Positions 34,495 through 42,863 of a stretch of DNA of 57,931 nucleotides are shown here, piece by piece. This stretch comes from Pedobacter punctiformis (GTDB lineage: Bacteria > Bacteroidota > Bacteroidia > Sphingobacteriales > Sphingobacteriaceae). Position numbers and translations under genes: made by a program. Position 1 is the first letter of the stretch. Each line of letters starts with the position of its first letter. The notes beneath the pieces were generated by a model, which was not told the origin of the DNA, made no database searches, and saw nothing but the letters and a program-made list of their open reading frames with translations. The DNA lies in NCBI RefSeq assembly GCF_027213715.1, contig NZ_JAPWGM010000008.1, positions 1 to 57,931 of the forward strand. The letters are read 5' to 3'.

Positions 34495-35175
34495 TTATTT
34501 AATTAAACCAAAGTGGACTGCGATTGGCATAGCTGCAAAAAGCACTGATATAATAATAGAATACCAAACGCCTGCACCTTTAATTATACCGTTATATTTT
34601 GTGTGGTTCCAACCTAAAGTTTGGAATGCCGAAGCGAAACCATGTAATAAGTGATAACATAAAGAAATCATTGCTAAGGTATAAAGCAACACAATTAAAG
34701 GGTTTTTAAAAGTTTCACGCATTACTGCATACAAATCTTCATGTCCGTTTGCATCCACCGTAGGAATTCCTGTAAAACGGGAAACTACCCAGAAGTTAGA
34801 TAAGTGAACAATTAAGAAAATCAGCAATAAAGTACCAAGCAAGCCCATTGAGCGGCTATACCACTTACTGTTTGCTTTACCATTGTTTACCGCATATTTA
34901 ACTGGCCGTGCTTTTTGGTTTTGTAATGTTAACCTTAACGCCTGAAAAATATGCGCAAGCAAACCAATAAACAACACTATTTCGCCTGCCCGGATAATCC
35001 AGTTGGAGGCCATAAAGTGTGCGCCAATGTTAAAAGTTAAACCACCATCGTTAAAAAAGATTAACGCATTGATGAAACAATGTACTACCAAGAAAAGTAC
35101 CAGGAATAAACCTGTAATACCCATGATGAATTTCTTCCCGATTGAGGATGAAAGAGCATTTCCGAAACCACTCAT
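34495..35175 (-). CDS. sdhC: Succinate dehydrogenase cytochrome b subunit
   Basis: 226 residues with five membrane helices. Candidate heme-ligand His residues are seen in FLVVHCFINA, FIGLLAHIFQ, FLIVHLSNFW and LCYHLLHGFASAF. A single large cytochrome b subunit with two hemes is the B-type arrangement; no sdhD is present or needed. It anchors the complex and reduces quinone. First gene of the operon, with a -7 box at 35211-35204. Confidence 0.95.
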   Translation of the reverse strand: MSGFGNALSSSIGKKFIMGITGLFLVLFLVVHCFINALIFFNDGGLTFNIGAHFMASNWIIRAGEIVLFIGLLAHIFQALRLTLQNQKARPVKYAVNNGKANSKWYSRSMGLLGTLLLIFLIVHLSNFWVVSRFTGIPTVDANGHEDLYAVMRETFKNPLIVLLYTLAMISLCYHLLHGFASAFQTLGWNHTKYNGIIKGAGVWYSIIISVLFAAMPIAVHFGLIK

Positions 35176-35545
35176 TTGATTAGGATTTTATAACTATTTT
35201 CTGCAAAAGTATCTAATTATAGTTTTAATTTATAAAGCATTATGACAAAACAGCGATAAAGTATTTATTTAGAAACATTCTAAGCCCTGTTTAAGAAAAA
35301 CAGAAATCGTATTCAGGACTTTCTATAGCCAAAATTTCATTTTTTATCTAAAATTTATATTTTTAAGGTAATTAACAATCGCTCTGTCTTTTGGTTAAAC
35401 CCTTCCCTTAATTTTTAATATCCCAAAACACTATAATTCAATTCTTATAAACCATGGCGTTGTTGTATTGATTTGCTTTTTCAGATTGTAAAAGCAAGAG
35501 ATATTGAAAATAAACGGAGCTCAAATAAATAAAATGTAATACAAA
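35176..35545. other. Divergent intergenic region between sdhC and the LRR gene
   Basis: AT-rich. It contains the sdh -7 box near its left end. No ORF, RNA gene or notable repeat is visible in the rest, and a promoter for the LRR gene could not be assigned. Confidence 0.6.
35204..35211 (-). promoter_or_regulatory. -7 box of the sdhCAB promoter
   Basis: On the minus strand TACTTTTG matches TAnnTTTG and lies 28 bp before the sdhC ATG. No TTG is seen at -33, so an activator may be needed. Confidence 0.45.
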
Positions 35546-36178
35546 ATGGATTTCAAAACTTTTTTAATGCTTTTTTTAGTTGTAATGTTATTTGCTGGTT
35601 TGTTTTTTATATACAAATCGGTAAAAGGGTGGGACAGAGATTACATTCCTAAAAAAATGAAAACCAAGATAATTAGGCAGATTCTAGGTTATAATGGCTC
35701 AAGGTTGCTGATGGGGACAATAGGGGTTTTATTTTTAATCCTTCCACTTTATACTTTTTCAGATAAATTTCTGGGAATTCATTTAAACAAAAGAATAACG
35801 GATAAACAAGATTTTATAGTTTTATCCTCAAAGGCTGATCCGGTTAAAACACCAGAATCTATTACAACTCCTTCGGGAGAAAGAACAGGAACATTATCTG
35901 TTATGGCTGATCACATAAATTATAGTAGTGAAAAGGTTCTAAACAGTTATTATAAAATCGTTTTAAAGGATAATTATTTAGAGGAATTACCTCCTTTCGT
36001 ATGGAAACTTAAAAACCTGGAAGAAATTGATTTAGAAAATAATGACCTGAAAGATTTACCGGTAGAAAAACTTTTAGAACTAAAAAACCTAAAAAAACTT
36101 AATTTAAAGAACAATCCGTTATCAAAAGAAAGTTCTGAAAAATTAAAATCCTTAAATAAAATTGAAATATCCAAATAG
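35546..36178 (+). CDS. Membrane-anchored leucine-rich-repeat protein
   Basis: 210 residues. Two membrane helices (about 5-24 and 55-73) flank a short Lys/Arg-rich loop. The C-terminal 90 residues are leucine-rich repeats (YYKIVLKDNYLEELPPFVW, LKNLEEIDLENNDLKDLP, LKNLKKLNLKNNPLS). The LRR part probably faces the periplasm or cytoplasm as a binding surface, depending on topology. The exact family is not recognised. The codon content is Lys/Glu-rich and AT-rich. Confidence 0.7.
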   Translation: MDFKTFLMLFLVVMLFAGLFFIYKSVKGWDRDYIPKKMKTKIIRQILGYNGSRLLMGTIGVLFLILPLYTFSDKFLGIHLNKRITDKQDFIVLSSKADPVKTPESITTPSGERTGTLSVMADHINYSSEKVLNSYYKIVLKDNYLEELPPFVWKLKNLEEIDLENNDLKDLPVEKLLELKNLKKLNLKNNPLSKESSEKLKSLNKIEISK

Positions 36179-36257
36179 AAATAATAAAATTACATTGGGT
36201 TAATTGCCTTTGTATGCAGGCTAAAGTTTAGATTTTAATGAACAATAAAAAATAAGT

Positions 36258-37067
36258 ATGGGACTTTTTGACAAATTCTTTGGAGATAAAAAACAACCTG
36301 AAAAGGAAAATCCGATTCAATATACAGAAGACTGGGATACCTATTTTACAAATGTAGATCATCAGCTTGGATCTATAATGGTTGATTTGGGTATAAGAAA
36401 AATAGCTCCGGTTGCTGAAAAACCTGTGCTGATCTGGGTTTCAGTTAAAATGAATGATCCGAGAGCAGATGGTTTGTCATCAAACGAGGAGAGTGAAAAG
36501 CTTTATGAAATTGAAGATCATTTGACAGGACAGCTAAAAAATAAATTCGACAGCATATATATTGGCCGGCTGACTTCTAATGGAAGCCGTGATTTATATT
36601 TCTATTTCGACAATCAATTTTTATACGATAAAACTATTGCAGATGTAATGATCAACTACCCGAATTATGAGTATGATTTTGGGACAAAAGAAGATCCGCA
36701 CTGGTCTGTTTACCTGGATTTTTTATATCCGCTTCCTGCGCAATTACAAACCATGCACAACCGAAAGGTATTAATGAATCTGGAAAGCCATGGTGATGAT
36801 CATCATAAACCCAGACAGGTAGATCATTATTTATATTTTAATACAGAAGATGACCGCGAAAATTTTGTTGCCAGTATTGAAGACAGTGGGTTTACGGTTA
36901 GAAATAAAGATACCAAAGCGGATGGCGACTATCGGTATATGCTGCATTTAACCATTCTTGATCCGGTAGATTATGACAGTATAAATGAGCGCACCATAAA
37001 CTTAGCAGAAAGTGCTGCAAATTTTAATGGCACATACGATGGTTGGGGATGCCCGATTGTTAAATAG
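36258..37067 (+). CDS. DUF695-RraB fusion protein
   Basis: 269 residues. The N-terminal part (about 20-160) resembles DUF695 (EDWDTYFTNVDHQLGSIMVD, KPVLIWVSVKMNDP). The C-terminal part (about 185-269) resembles RraB, the RNase E inhibitor fold: DHYLYFNTEDDRENFVASIE, DGDYRYMLHLTI and the ending NFNGTYDGWGCPIV. Stand-alone RraB restrains RNase E. Whether this fusion acts on RNA decay is unproven. It has a bidirectional terminator shared with the cold-shock gene. Confidence 0.8.
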   Translation: MGLFDKFFGDKKQPEKENPIQYTEDWDTYFTNVDHQLGSIMVDLGIRKIAPVAEKPVLIWVSVKMNDPRADGLSSNEESEKLYEIEDHLTGQLKNKFDSIYIGRLTSNGSRDLYFYFDNQFLYDKTIADVMINYPNYEYDFGTKEDPHWSVYLDFLYPLPAQLQTMHNRKVLMNLESHGDDHHKPRQVDHYLYFNTEDDRENFVASIEDSGFTVRNKDTKADGDYRYMLHLTILDPVDYDSINERTINLAESAANFNGTYDGWGCPIVK

Positions 37068-37091
37068 TTTAAACGGAATTTTAAGGCATAA

Positions 37092-37121
37092 AAAAAGTCC
37101 CGGTTTGCACCGGGACTTTTT
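37092..37121. terminator. Bidirectional terminator
   Basis: A 13-bp stem AAAAAGTCCCGGT (37092-37104) with ACCGGGACTTTTT (37109-37121) and a TTGC loop, lying between convergent genes. The A/T ends give a T run on each strand. Confidence 0.9.
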
Positions 37122-37143
37122 ACGATTTATGTGTTGAGTTTTA

Positions 37144-37335
37144 TTAAGCTACTTTAACATTTACCGCGTTTAGGCCTTTTCTTCCTTCTTCTACGTCGTA
37201 GGTTACAGAATCATTCTCGCGAATGTTATCGATTAAGCCTGAAGCATGAACAAAAATTTCGGCATCGCCATTTGAAGGTGTGATAAATCCGAAACCTTTA
37301 GTTTCATTAAAAAATTTTACTGTTCCTTGTTGCAT
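37144..37335 (-). CDS. Cold-shock domain protein
   Basis: 63 residues that form one cold-shock (OB-fold) domain with RNP1 (KGFGFITP) and RNP2 (IFVHAS). It binds single-stranded RNA/DNA and acts as an RNA chaperone. The length is slightly below the 66-70 typical of CspA. It has its own complete promoter (37385-37356) with a very short leader. It therefore lacks the long cold-sensing 5' UTR of E. coli cspA. Confidence 0.95.
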   Translation of the reverse strand: MQQGTVKFFNETKGFGFITPSNGDAEIFVHASGLIDNIRENDSVTYDVEEGRKGLNAVNVKVA

Positions 37336-37355
37336 TGTATTCTATTTAATTTTGA

Positions 37356-37385
37356 CAAAGATACTGTTAAATCCCTATAAATCAA
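37356..37385 (-). promoter_or_regulatory. Cold-shock gene promoter (TTG-19-TATCTTTG)
   Basis: On the minus strand TTG (37385-37383), a 19-bp spacer and TATCTTTG (37363-37356) match the Bacteroidetes -33/-7 pattern. The start codon lies 20 bp further on. Confidence 0.7.
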
Positions 37386-37573
37386 TTTTTTATTTTTTAA
37401 AGTAAATTTTAGGCTAAATATATTGATTGATTGTCTGTTAGGGCTATTTTATCGAGCAGATATTTCATATTATCTATCCGATTTTATCAGTAAAGCACCT
37501 TCAAAATAAGTGTTGCCCTCTGTATTTCTGCTTAAAAACAGCCATAATCAGCATACAAAATAGAGTGTACACA

Positions 37574-38080
37574 TTAATGGTAAACCAATTCGTTTATTTT
37601 TTCATAGTTTATAATCATATCGGCATTTATTTTTACCATAAAAGTTTCACCATTGTGGTTCGTGTCATAACTCAGCATCAATAAATCACCTATAACCTCA
37701 TGTAAAATAAGTTTCGGGTTCACGTACGTAATGGAAACCACATGTCCGGCTTTATTCAGCAAGTCCGAAGCATAAATATGAAGTTCCGCCAACTCAAATA
37801 ATATGGGTTTATTATCGGTATCGCTTAGCACAGGCATTTCTTTATCCAAAGCCTCAATGGTATTTATAACTGCATAATTAAGTTTTTGGTGTAAAGAATT
37901 TGCTTTTTCATTTGCCGCACACATTTCACTAAACGTATGTAAGCTTTGACCATAACTATATGCTTTAGATTTCTTTTGAAACTCTTTATAGCTATCATGA
38001 TAAATTCTTCTTTCAAAATCTGTTTTACACATAAAATTGAAATATTGTTTAGAGCTGATGTTGATTTGAGCTAAAGCCAT
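37574..38080 (-). CDS. Hypothetical protein
   Basis: 168 residues, soluble, mostly predicted helical in the first half (YKEFQKKSKAYSYGQSLHTF) with a mixed second half (HVVSITYVNPKLILHEVIGD). No signal peptide, membrane segment or known motif is recognised. The ATG at 38080 is well placed. It lies between the cold-shock gene and the copper-binding protein and has no clear partner. Confidence 0.6.
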   Translation of the reverse strand: MALAQINISSKQYFNFMCKTDFERRIYHDSYKEFQKKSKAYSYGQSLHTFSEMCAANEKANSLHQKLNYAVINTIEALDKEMPVLSDTDNKPILFELAELHIYASDLLNKAGHVVSITYVNPKLILHEVIGDLLMLSYDTNHNGETFMVKINADMIINYEKINELVYH

Positions 38081-38302
38081 ATAATTTGGTTTTTATTGCT
38101 GATTCAAATTAGGTAACAATTAAAAAAGATATAATTAAGCATCGGTAAACATTGACTATCAGTCGATCAACAACAAAACTAAATCCTTAACATGAAAAAT
38201 ACATGAACATGTTTAATGCTATAGATGTTATTTTTTTAAAACAGTTTAAAATGGTGGGCGTTAATTAATTAACAAAACATTTATAATTAATTATATAATG
38301 AT

Positions 38303-38647
38303 ATGGAACAACGAAATCATAAGGCATTAATTCAAACCCTTTTGGATTGTGCGCTGGCTTGTGAGTATTGTGCCTCATCCTGTCTTGAAGAGGGACACGT
38401 TAAAATGATGGTAAAATGTATAAAGCTTGACCGCGATTGTGCTGATTTATGTGTGCAGGCAGCACGTTTATTGCAAAGAGATTCTGTAATCGCCCATCAA
38501 TATTTATTATTATGTGAGGAGGTTTGTCGCTTATGTGCTGAAGAATGTGTTAAACACCATCATGAACATTGCCAGGCTTGCGCTAAAGCATGCAGAACCT
38601 GTGCCGACGCTTGTCATAAAAATCATGAACCGATTTATCAGGATTAG
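38303..38647 (+). CDS. Cys-rich four-helix-bundle copper-binding protein
   Basis: 114 residues with 18 Cys by my count, in repeated patterns such as CALACEYCASSC, CIKLDRDCADLC, CEEVCRLCAEEC and CQACAKACRTCADAC. This is the DUF326/Csp signature, in which Cys residues line the core of a four-helix bundle and hold many Cu(I) ions. No signal peptide is visible, so it is like the cytosolic Csp3 type. No copper ATPase or regulator is adjacent. Confidence 0.88.
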   Translation: MEQRNHKALIQTLLDCALACEYCASSCLEEGHVKMMVKCIKLDRDCADLCVQAARLLQRDSVIAHQYLLLCEEVCRLCAEECVKHHHEHCQACAKACRTCADACHKNHEPIYQD

Positions 38648-38656
38648 CCTTCACAT

Positions 38657-38688
38657 AAAAAATGCCTCCAAAATTTGGAGGCATTTTT
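38657..38688. terminator. Bidirectional terminator between the copper-binding gene and htrA
   Basis: AAAAATGCCTCC (38658-38669) pairs with GGAGGCATTTTT (38677-38688), flanked by A and T runs on the two sides. Confidence 0.88.
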
Positions 38689-38700
38689 CTTAATCTTTTA

Positions 38701-40242
38701 TTACTGGGCGGGGAAACTGAAATTAAACGTTCCTTCCGGACTCACACCCGACATATAAATCATGTTGTTTCTGGTTTGAGGCAAAGCTTTTTGAACATCG
38801 GTTACACTATTAACAGCTTGTCCATTTACTTTGGTAATAATTAAGCCTTTTTCTACACCAATATTATCAAAAGCTTTTCCGGTAACCACTGATGTTACAA
38901 CAACACCGTTATCAATACCATACTTAGATTTTTGGGCCGCAGTGGCTGGGGCAAAACTAGCACCTAATTTTGAAACTTCTACTGTTTTTGGTGCGTTGCT
39001 GGCTAAAACACCTGCATTGGGCTCGCCTTTTAAAGTTACGGTAAAATCTTTTAAAGATCCATCTCTCAATACACTCAACTTCACTTTATCTCCAGGGTTT
39101 AAGCGACCAATTCTTTCCTGTAAATCCGGTGAATCATTAATAACCACACCATCCACTTTCTTAATTACATCACCTTGTTTTAAACCTGCTGCTGCTGCGC
39201 CACCGCCGGCAACCACATCATTAACATATAATCCACTTACTTCACTGGTTTTAATTTCCGAAGAATTATCAGCACTCAATGGTACAAAGTTAACGCCAAT
39301 GTAACCACGTTTAACAGAGCCGTATTTCATAAAATCATCTACAATTTTACGGGCAAGGTTAATTGGAATTGCAAAACCATAACCCTGATTATAACCACTT
39401 TGCGATGCAATTGCAGAGTTAATACCAATTAATTCACCACTGGCATTTACTAAAGCACCACCACTGTTTCCCGGGTTAATTGCAGCATCTGTTTGAATAA
39501 AAGATTCAATACTCGTATTTGCCGGACGATCTGGTCTTTTTCCGGTACGCTGATATTCGCGGTATTCTTCTTCAGTAATTTCATTTCCTTGTTGCTCACG
39601 ACCGATAATACCAATGCTTCGATTTTTTGCACTTACAATACCAGCAGTAACTGTAGTATTCAAATCAAGCGGGAAACCTACGGCTAAAACCCACTCACCA
39701 ACCTGAACATTATCAGAGTTACCCATTTTTACAACGGGTAAACCAGTTTCATTAACTTTAATCAAAGCTAAATCAGTATTCGGATCACGGCCAATCACTT
39801 TAGCTTCAACCTTTCTTCTGTCCGTTAAAATTACTTCTACCTTTTCAGCGTTATCCACCACGTGATTATTGGTAATGATGTAACCATCCTGGCTAATAAT
39901 TACCCCCGAACCTGATGCTGCAGATGGTTGACGCTGCATTTGACGGCCACCGCCACCGAAGAAGTCATCAAACATATCAAAAGGAGAAGATTGCGATTTC
40001 TTATTTGATGCTGCATAAGTTGTTTTAATGTGCACAACACCCGGTGCAACCGCAGCAGATGCCTGTACAAAATCAACTTCACCTGATGAAGAAACTTTAA
40101 GTGGATTATTGGCAAAGTATAATTGTTGTTTTTCTGAAATTGTACCGCCAGATTGGTTACGCTCAAAGAGCTTGTAACCACCTATAGCAGCTGCACCACC
40201 TATAAATGCAGCCAATACTGTGATTCCTAATATTTTTTTCAT
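38701..40242 (-). CDS. degP: HtrA/DegP-type serine endopeptidase
   Basis: 513 residues. The N-terminus is a signal peptide or anchor (ILGITVLAAFIGGAAAIGG). The trypsin-like domain has His127 (TNNHVVDN), Asp157 (NTDLALIKV) and Ser260 (NPGNSGGALV). A 30-residue charged insertion (about 213-243) sits before the catalytic Ser loop. Two PDZ domains follow (about 300-405, RGYIGVNFVP; and 420-505, NGVVVTSVVTGKAFDNIG). It degrades or refolds damaged envelope proteins. Monocistronic. Confidence 0.95.
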   Translation of the reverse strand: MKKILGITVLAAFIGGAAAIGGYKLFERNQSGGTISEKQQLYFANNPLKVSSSGEVDFVQASAAVAPGVVHIKTTYAASNKKSQSSPFDMFDDFFGGGGRQMQRQPSAASGSGVIISQDGYIITNNHVVDNAEKVEVILTDRRKVEAKVIGRDPNTDLALIKVNETGLPVVKMGNSDNVQVGEWVLAVGFPLDLNTTVTAGIVSAKNRSIGIIGREQQGNEITEEEYREYQRTGKRPDRPANTSIESFIQTDAAINPGNSGGALVNASGELIGINSAIASQSGYNQGYGFAIPINLARKIVDDFMKYGSVKRGYIGVNFVPLSADNSSEIKTSEVSGLYVNDVVAGGGAAAAGLKQGDVIKKVDGVVINDSPDLQERIGRLNPGDKVKLSVLRDGSLKDFTVTLKGEPNAGVLASNAPKTVEVSKLGASFAPATAAQKSKYGIDNGVVVTSVVTGKAFDNIGVEKGLIITKVNGQAVNSVTDVQKALPQTRNNMIYMSGVSPEGTFNFSFPAQ

Positions 40243-40488
40243 GTGTTAAAAATTTTTACTTCGTAAGGTTGCAAGAGCATCAGATTAATCTTTGTTTAAG
40301 CAGAGATGCCCAAGCAGTATTTATCTGCTTAAAATTTTTCTTTCGTAAATTTATTCAAATTTAATACCATATAAACGATATTTGTATACTAAAAGCGTTG
40401 GTTCTTTGTTAAAAAATGTTAAATCAAACAACTCAATAACAAAGAGGCCTTTCGCAACTCAAATATTAAATTTAAAAATGAAGCTTTC

Positions 40489-41283
40489 ATGAAAATTAAT
40501 TTTTATAAATATCAAGGTGCCGGCAATGATTTTATTTTAATCGACCACAGGGTAAGCCCTGTTAAAAACATTGATTACGAGCTCGTTGCACAACTTTGCC
40601 ACCGTCGTTTTGGTATTGGTGCGGATGGATTGATGTTTTTGCAAAGCCATAAAGATTATGATTTTGAGATGCTTTATTTTAATGCAGATGGTAAACCCGG
40701 AACCATGTGTGGCAATGGAGGCCGGTGTATTGTAGCTTTTGCCAAGCATCTGGGAATCATTGACAAAGAGACAGATTTTTTAGCTGTTGACGGGCCGCAT
40801 CATGCCAGAATTTCAGAAAGTGGCGAATGGATCGATCTGCAAATGATTGATGTAAATACCATTAATACAGATGGAAATGCCTTTGTTTTAAATACTGGAT
40901 CGCCTCATTATGTTGCCCTGAAAGAAGATTTGCAAAATCTCGATGTTTTTAATGAGGGGAAAAGCATTCGTTATAATGAAACTTACAAAACTGAAGGAAT
41001 TAACGTCAATTTTGTGGAGGATAAGGGTGACCATTTGTTTGTGCGCACCTACGAACGTGGCGTTGAAGATGAAACCTATGCTTGCGGCACCGGAGTAACC
41101 GCGGTAGCCATGGCCATTGCAAATTATAAAAACCAAACCGGCCATATTAAAACAGACATTAAGGTTTTAGGGGGTGATATTAAAATAGAATTTGATTACG
41201 ATGGGAAATCATTTACCAACGTATTTCTGTGCGGACCTGCAAAACTGGTTTTCGAAGGAGACGTTAGCAATGTACCCTTATAA
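40489..41283 (+). CDS. dapF: Diaminopimelate epimerase
   Basis: 264 residues with the two catalytic Cys, in MCGNGGRCIVAFAK and YACGTGVTAVAMA, and the family start FYKYQGAGNDFILID. It converts LL- to meso-diaminopimelate for peptidoglycan and lysine. The length is standard. It stands alone, and the start ATG at 40489 is followed directly by the conserved N-terminus. Confidence 0.96.
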   Translation: MKINFYKYQGAGNDFILIDHRVSPVKNIDYELVAQLCHRRFGIGADGLMFLQSHKDYDFEMLYFNADGKPGTMCGNGGRCIVAFAKHLGIIDKETDFLAVDGPHHARISESGEWIDLQMIDVNTINTDGNAFVLNTGSPHYVALKEDLQNLDVFNEGKSIRYNETYKTEGINVNFVEDKGDHLFVRTYERGVEDETYACGTGVTAVAMAIANYKNQTGHIKTDIKVLGGDIKIEFDYDGKSFTNVFLCGPAKLVFEGDVSNVPL

Positions 41284-41460
41284 ACTTTAATTGCCCCTGT
41301 CTTACCTTTTAAAGGTATTAAACCGAAGTCTTGAAATCCGACAGTAATAGTCCATTTTAAGGACATTAATCAATGTATAAAAAGGCTGTTTTAACAACCC
41401 TTTAACATCTGTCGCAATTTATTTACACATAAAGCCCTGGAAGACATACATGGCTAATAC

Positions 41461-41494
41461 ACTTAAAATCAGTACATTTATATTGATTTTAAGT
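41461..41494. repeat. AT-rich hairpin
   Basis: ACTTAAAATCA (41461-41471) and TGATTTTAAGT (41484-41494) form a perfect 11-bp stem with a 12-nt loop. It may serve as a weak end of the dapF transcript or as a regulator site. Confidence 0.5.
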
Positions 41495-41513
41495 CATTTT
41501 AAATTCAAAAATA

Positions 41514-41529
41514 AATCAATCGATTGATT
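41514..41529. promoter_or_regulatory. 16-bp palindrome, candidate operator of the RND pump
   Basis: AATCAATCGATTGATT is a perfect palindrome 134 bp upstream of the adaptor gene. Size and symmetry suit a TetR-type repressor, which is the common regulator of such pumps, but no regulator gene is in this window. Confidence 0.5.
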
Positions 41530-41662
41530 AAATGACAGAATTTCGACAGATTTATATTTTTTCAGGCTCTATTTTTGGGCCTTTATTGCGGAAATTCAAA
41601 ACCCTGTTTTTTGACAATAATTAACCTCCGGAAATTTAAATTTAAATACACAGAAATAATCC

Positions 41663-42832
41663 ATGAGAAAAGTAACAACTCTCTTTTTTAGCATAAGCAT
41701 TGGTATGCTTTTAGCATCATGCGGAAATAATGATGATGCGAAAAAAGCTGCTGCCGCAGCAGCAGCCGGCCCCCAAGCCTATCCTGTATTTGCCGTTAAC
41801 GAACAATCTACAACACTTGATTCTGATTATCCTGCAACAATAGAAGGGATTCAAAATATTGATATCCGCCCAAAAGTTGATGGTTTTATAGAAAAAATAT
41901 TGGTGGATGAAGGCACTGTGGTAAAGAAGGGGCAATTGCTTTTTACCATTAATGCACCACAATATGAGCAGCAAGTTAGAACAGCAAGAGCAGCAATAAG
42001 CAGTGCAGAGGCCGATGTTAATTCCGCTCAGTTAACGGTTAATAAAACCAGGCCGCTGGTAGAGAAAGATATTATCAGCAAATACGACCTGGATGCTGCC
42101 CTGCTCACCCTTCAAAGCAGAAAAGCTGCATTGGCACAGGCAAAAGCCGAATTGGCGAACGCACAGGTTAACCTCGGTTACACTTCAATTACCAGTCCGG
42201 TTAATGGTGTTGTTGGAAGTATTCCTTTCAGAAATGGAAGTTTGGTAAGCAGCTCGAGTGCACAGCCATTAACCACTGTTTCAAATACCGCTAAGGTTTA
42301 CGCTTACTTCTCGTTAAATGAGAAACAACTTTTAGATTTTTCTAACACTTACAAAGGAAATACACTTGCGCAACAGATGAAAAACATTCCGGCAGTTAGT
42401 TTGGTTCTAGCCGACGGAACAATCTACAGTCAGAATGGTAAAATCGAATCCATCAATGGTCAGATTAACACCAGCACTGGTTCAGCAAGTTTAAGGGCAA
42501 CATTTCCTAATCCGGTTTTCTTATTAAAAAATGGAGCAAGTGCTTCTGTTAGAATCCCTCAGCACGTTGAAAATGCAATTTTAATTCCTCAAAAATCAAC
42601 AATCGATTTACAGGGCAAGAAATTCGTGTACATTTTAGGTGATTCGGCCAAAGTGATTAACACCCAAATTGAGGTTATGGAATTGGCTAAAGGAAATTTC
42701 TACGTAGTTACCAAAGGGCTTAAAGCAGGTGATAAAGTTGTTTTAGAAGGTTTTCAATCGTTAAAAGACGGAACAAAAATTAAACCTGATATAAAAAACA
42801 CCGATTCCGTTTATGTTGAAATAAAAAAATAA
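41663..42832 (+). CDS. RND efflux periplasmic adaptor (membrane fusion protein), lipoprotein
   Basis: 389 residues. A lipoprotein signal ends in LLASCGNND, and an Ala-rich stretch follows. The adaptor body has a biotinyl-lipoyl motif (RPKVDGFIEKILVDEGTVVK), an alpha-hairpin (RTARAAISSAEADVNSAQLT) and a beta-barrel (VSNTAKVYAYFSLNEKQLLD). It links the inner-membrane pump to the outer-membrane channel. First gene of a three-gene operon with the pump 31 bp downstream. Confidence 0.94.
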   Translation: MRKVTTLFFSISIGMLLASCGNNDDAKKAAAAAAAGPQAYPVFAVNEQSTTLDSDYPATIEGIQNIDIRPKVDGFIEKILVDEGTVVKKGQLLFTINAPQYEQQVRTARAAISSAEADVNSAQLTVNKTRPLVEKDIISKYDLDAALLTLQSRKAALAQAKAELANAQVNLGYTSITSPVNGVVGSIPFRNGSLVSSSSAQPLTTVSNTAKVYAYFSLNEKQLLDFSNTYKGNTLAQQMKNIPAVSLVLADGTIYSQNGKIESINGQINTSTGSASLRATFPNPVFLLKNGASASVRIPQHVENAILIPQKSTIDLQGKKFVYILGDSAKVINTQIEVMELAKGNFYVVTKGLKAGDKVVLEGFQSLKDGTKIKPDIKNTDSVYVEIKK

Positions 42833-42863
42833 CATTTAAATCCTTACCGGTTTTTACAACCGG

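Larger units (their letters stand above)
41284..41662. other. Intergenic region upstream of the RND operon
   Basis: 379 bp without a gene. It holds an 11-bp inverted repeat (41461-41494) and a 16-bp palindrome (41514-41529), described separately. The left 170 bp show nothing that I can support. Confidence 0.6.

Noticed and set aside
38701..40242. Several long antisense open frames inside htrA, receptor and RND genes
   Set aside because: They have no motifs and run inside strongly conserved genes, so they are shadows of codon use.
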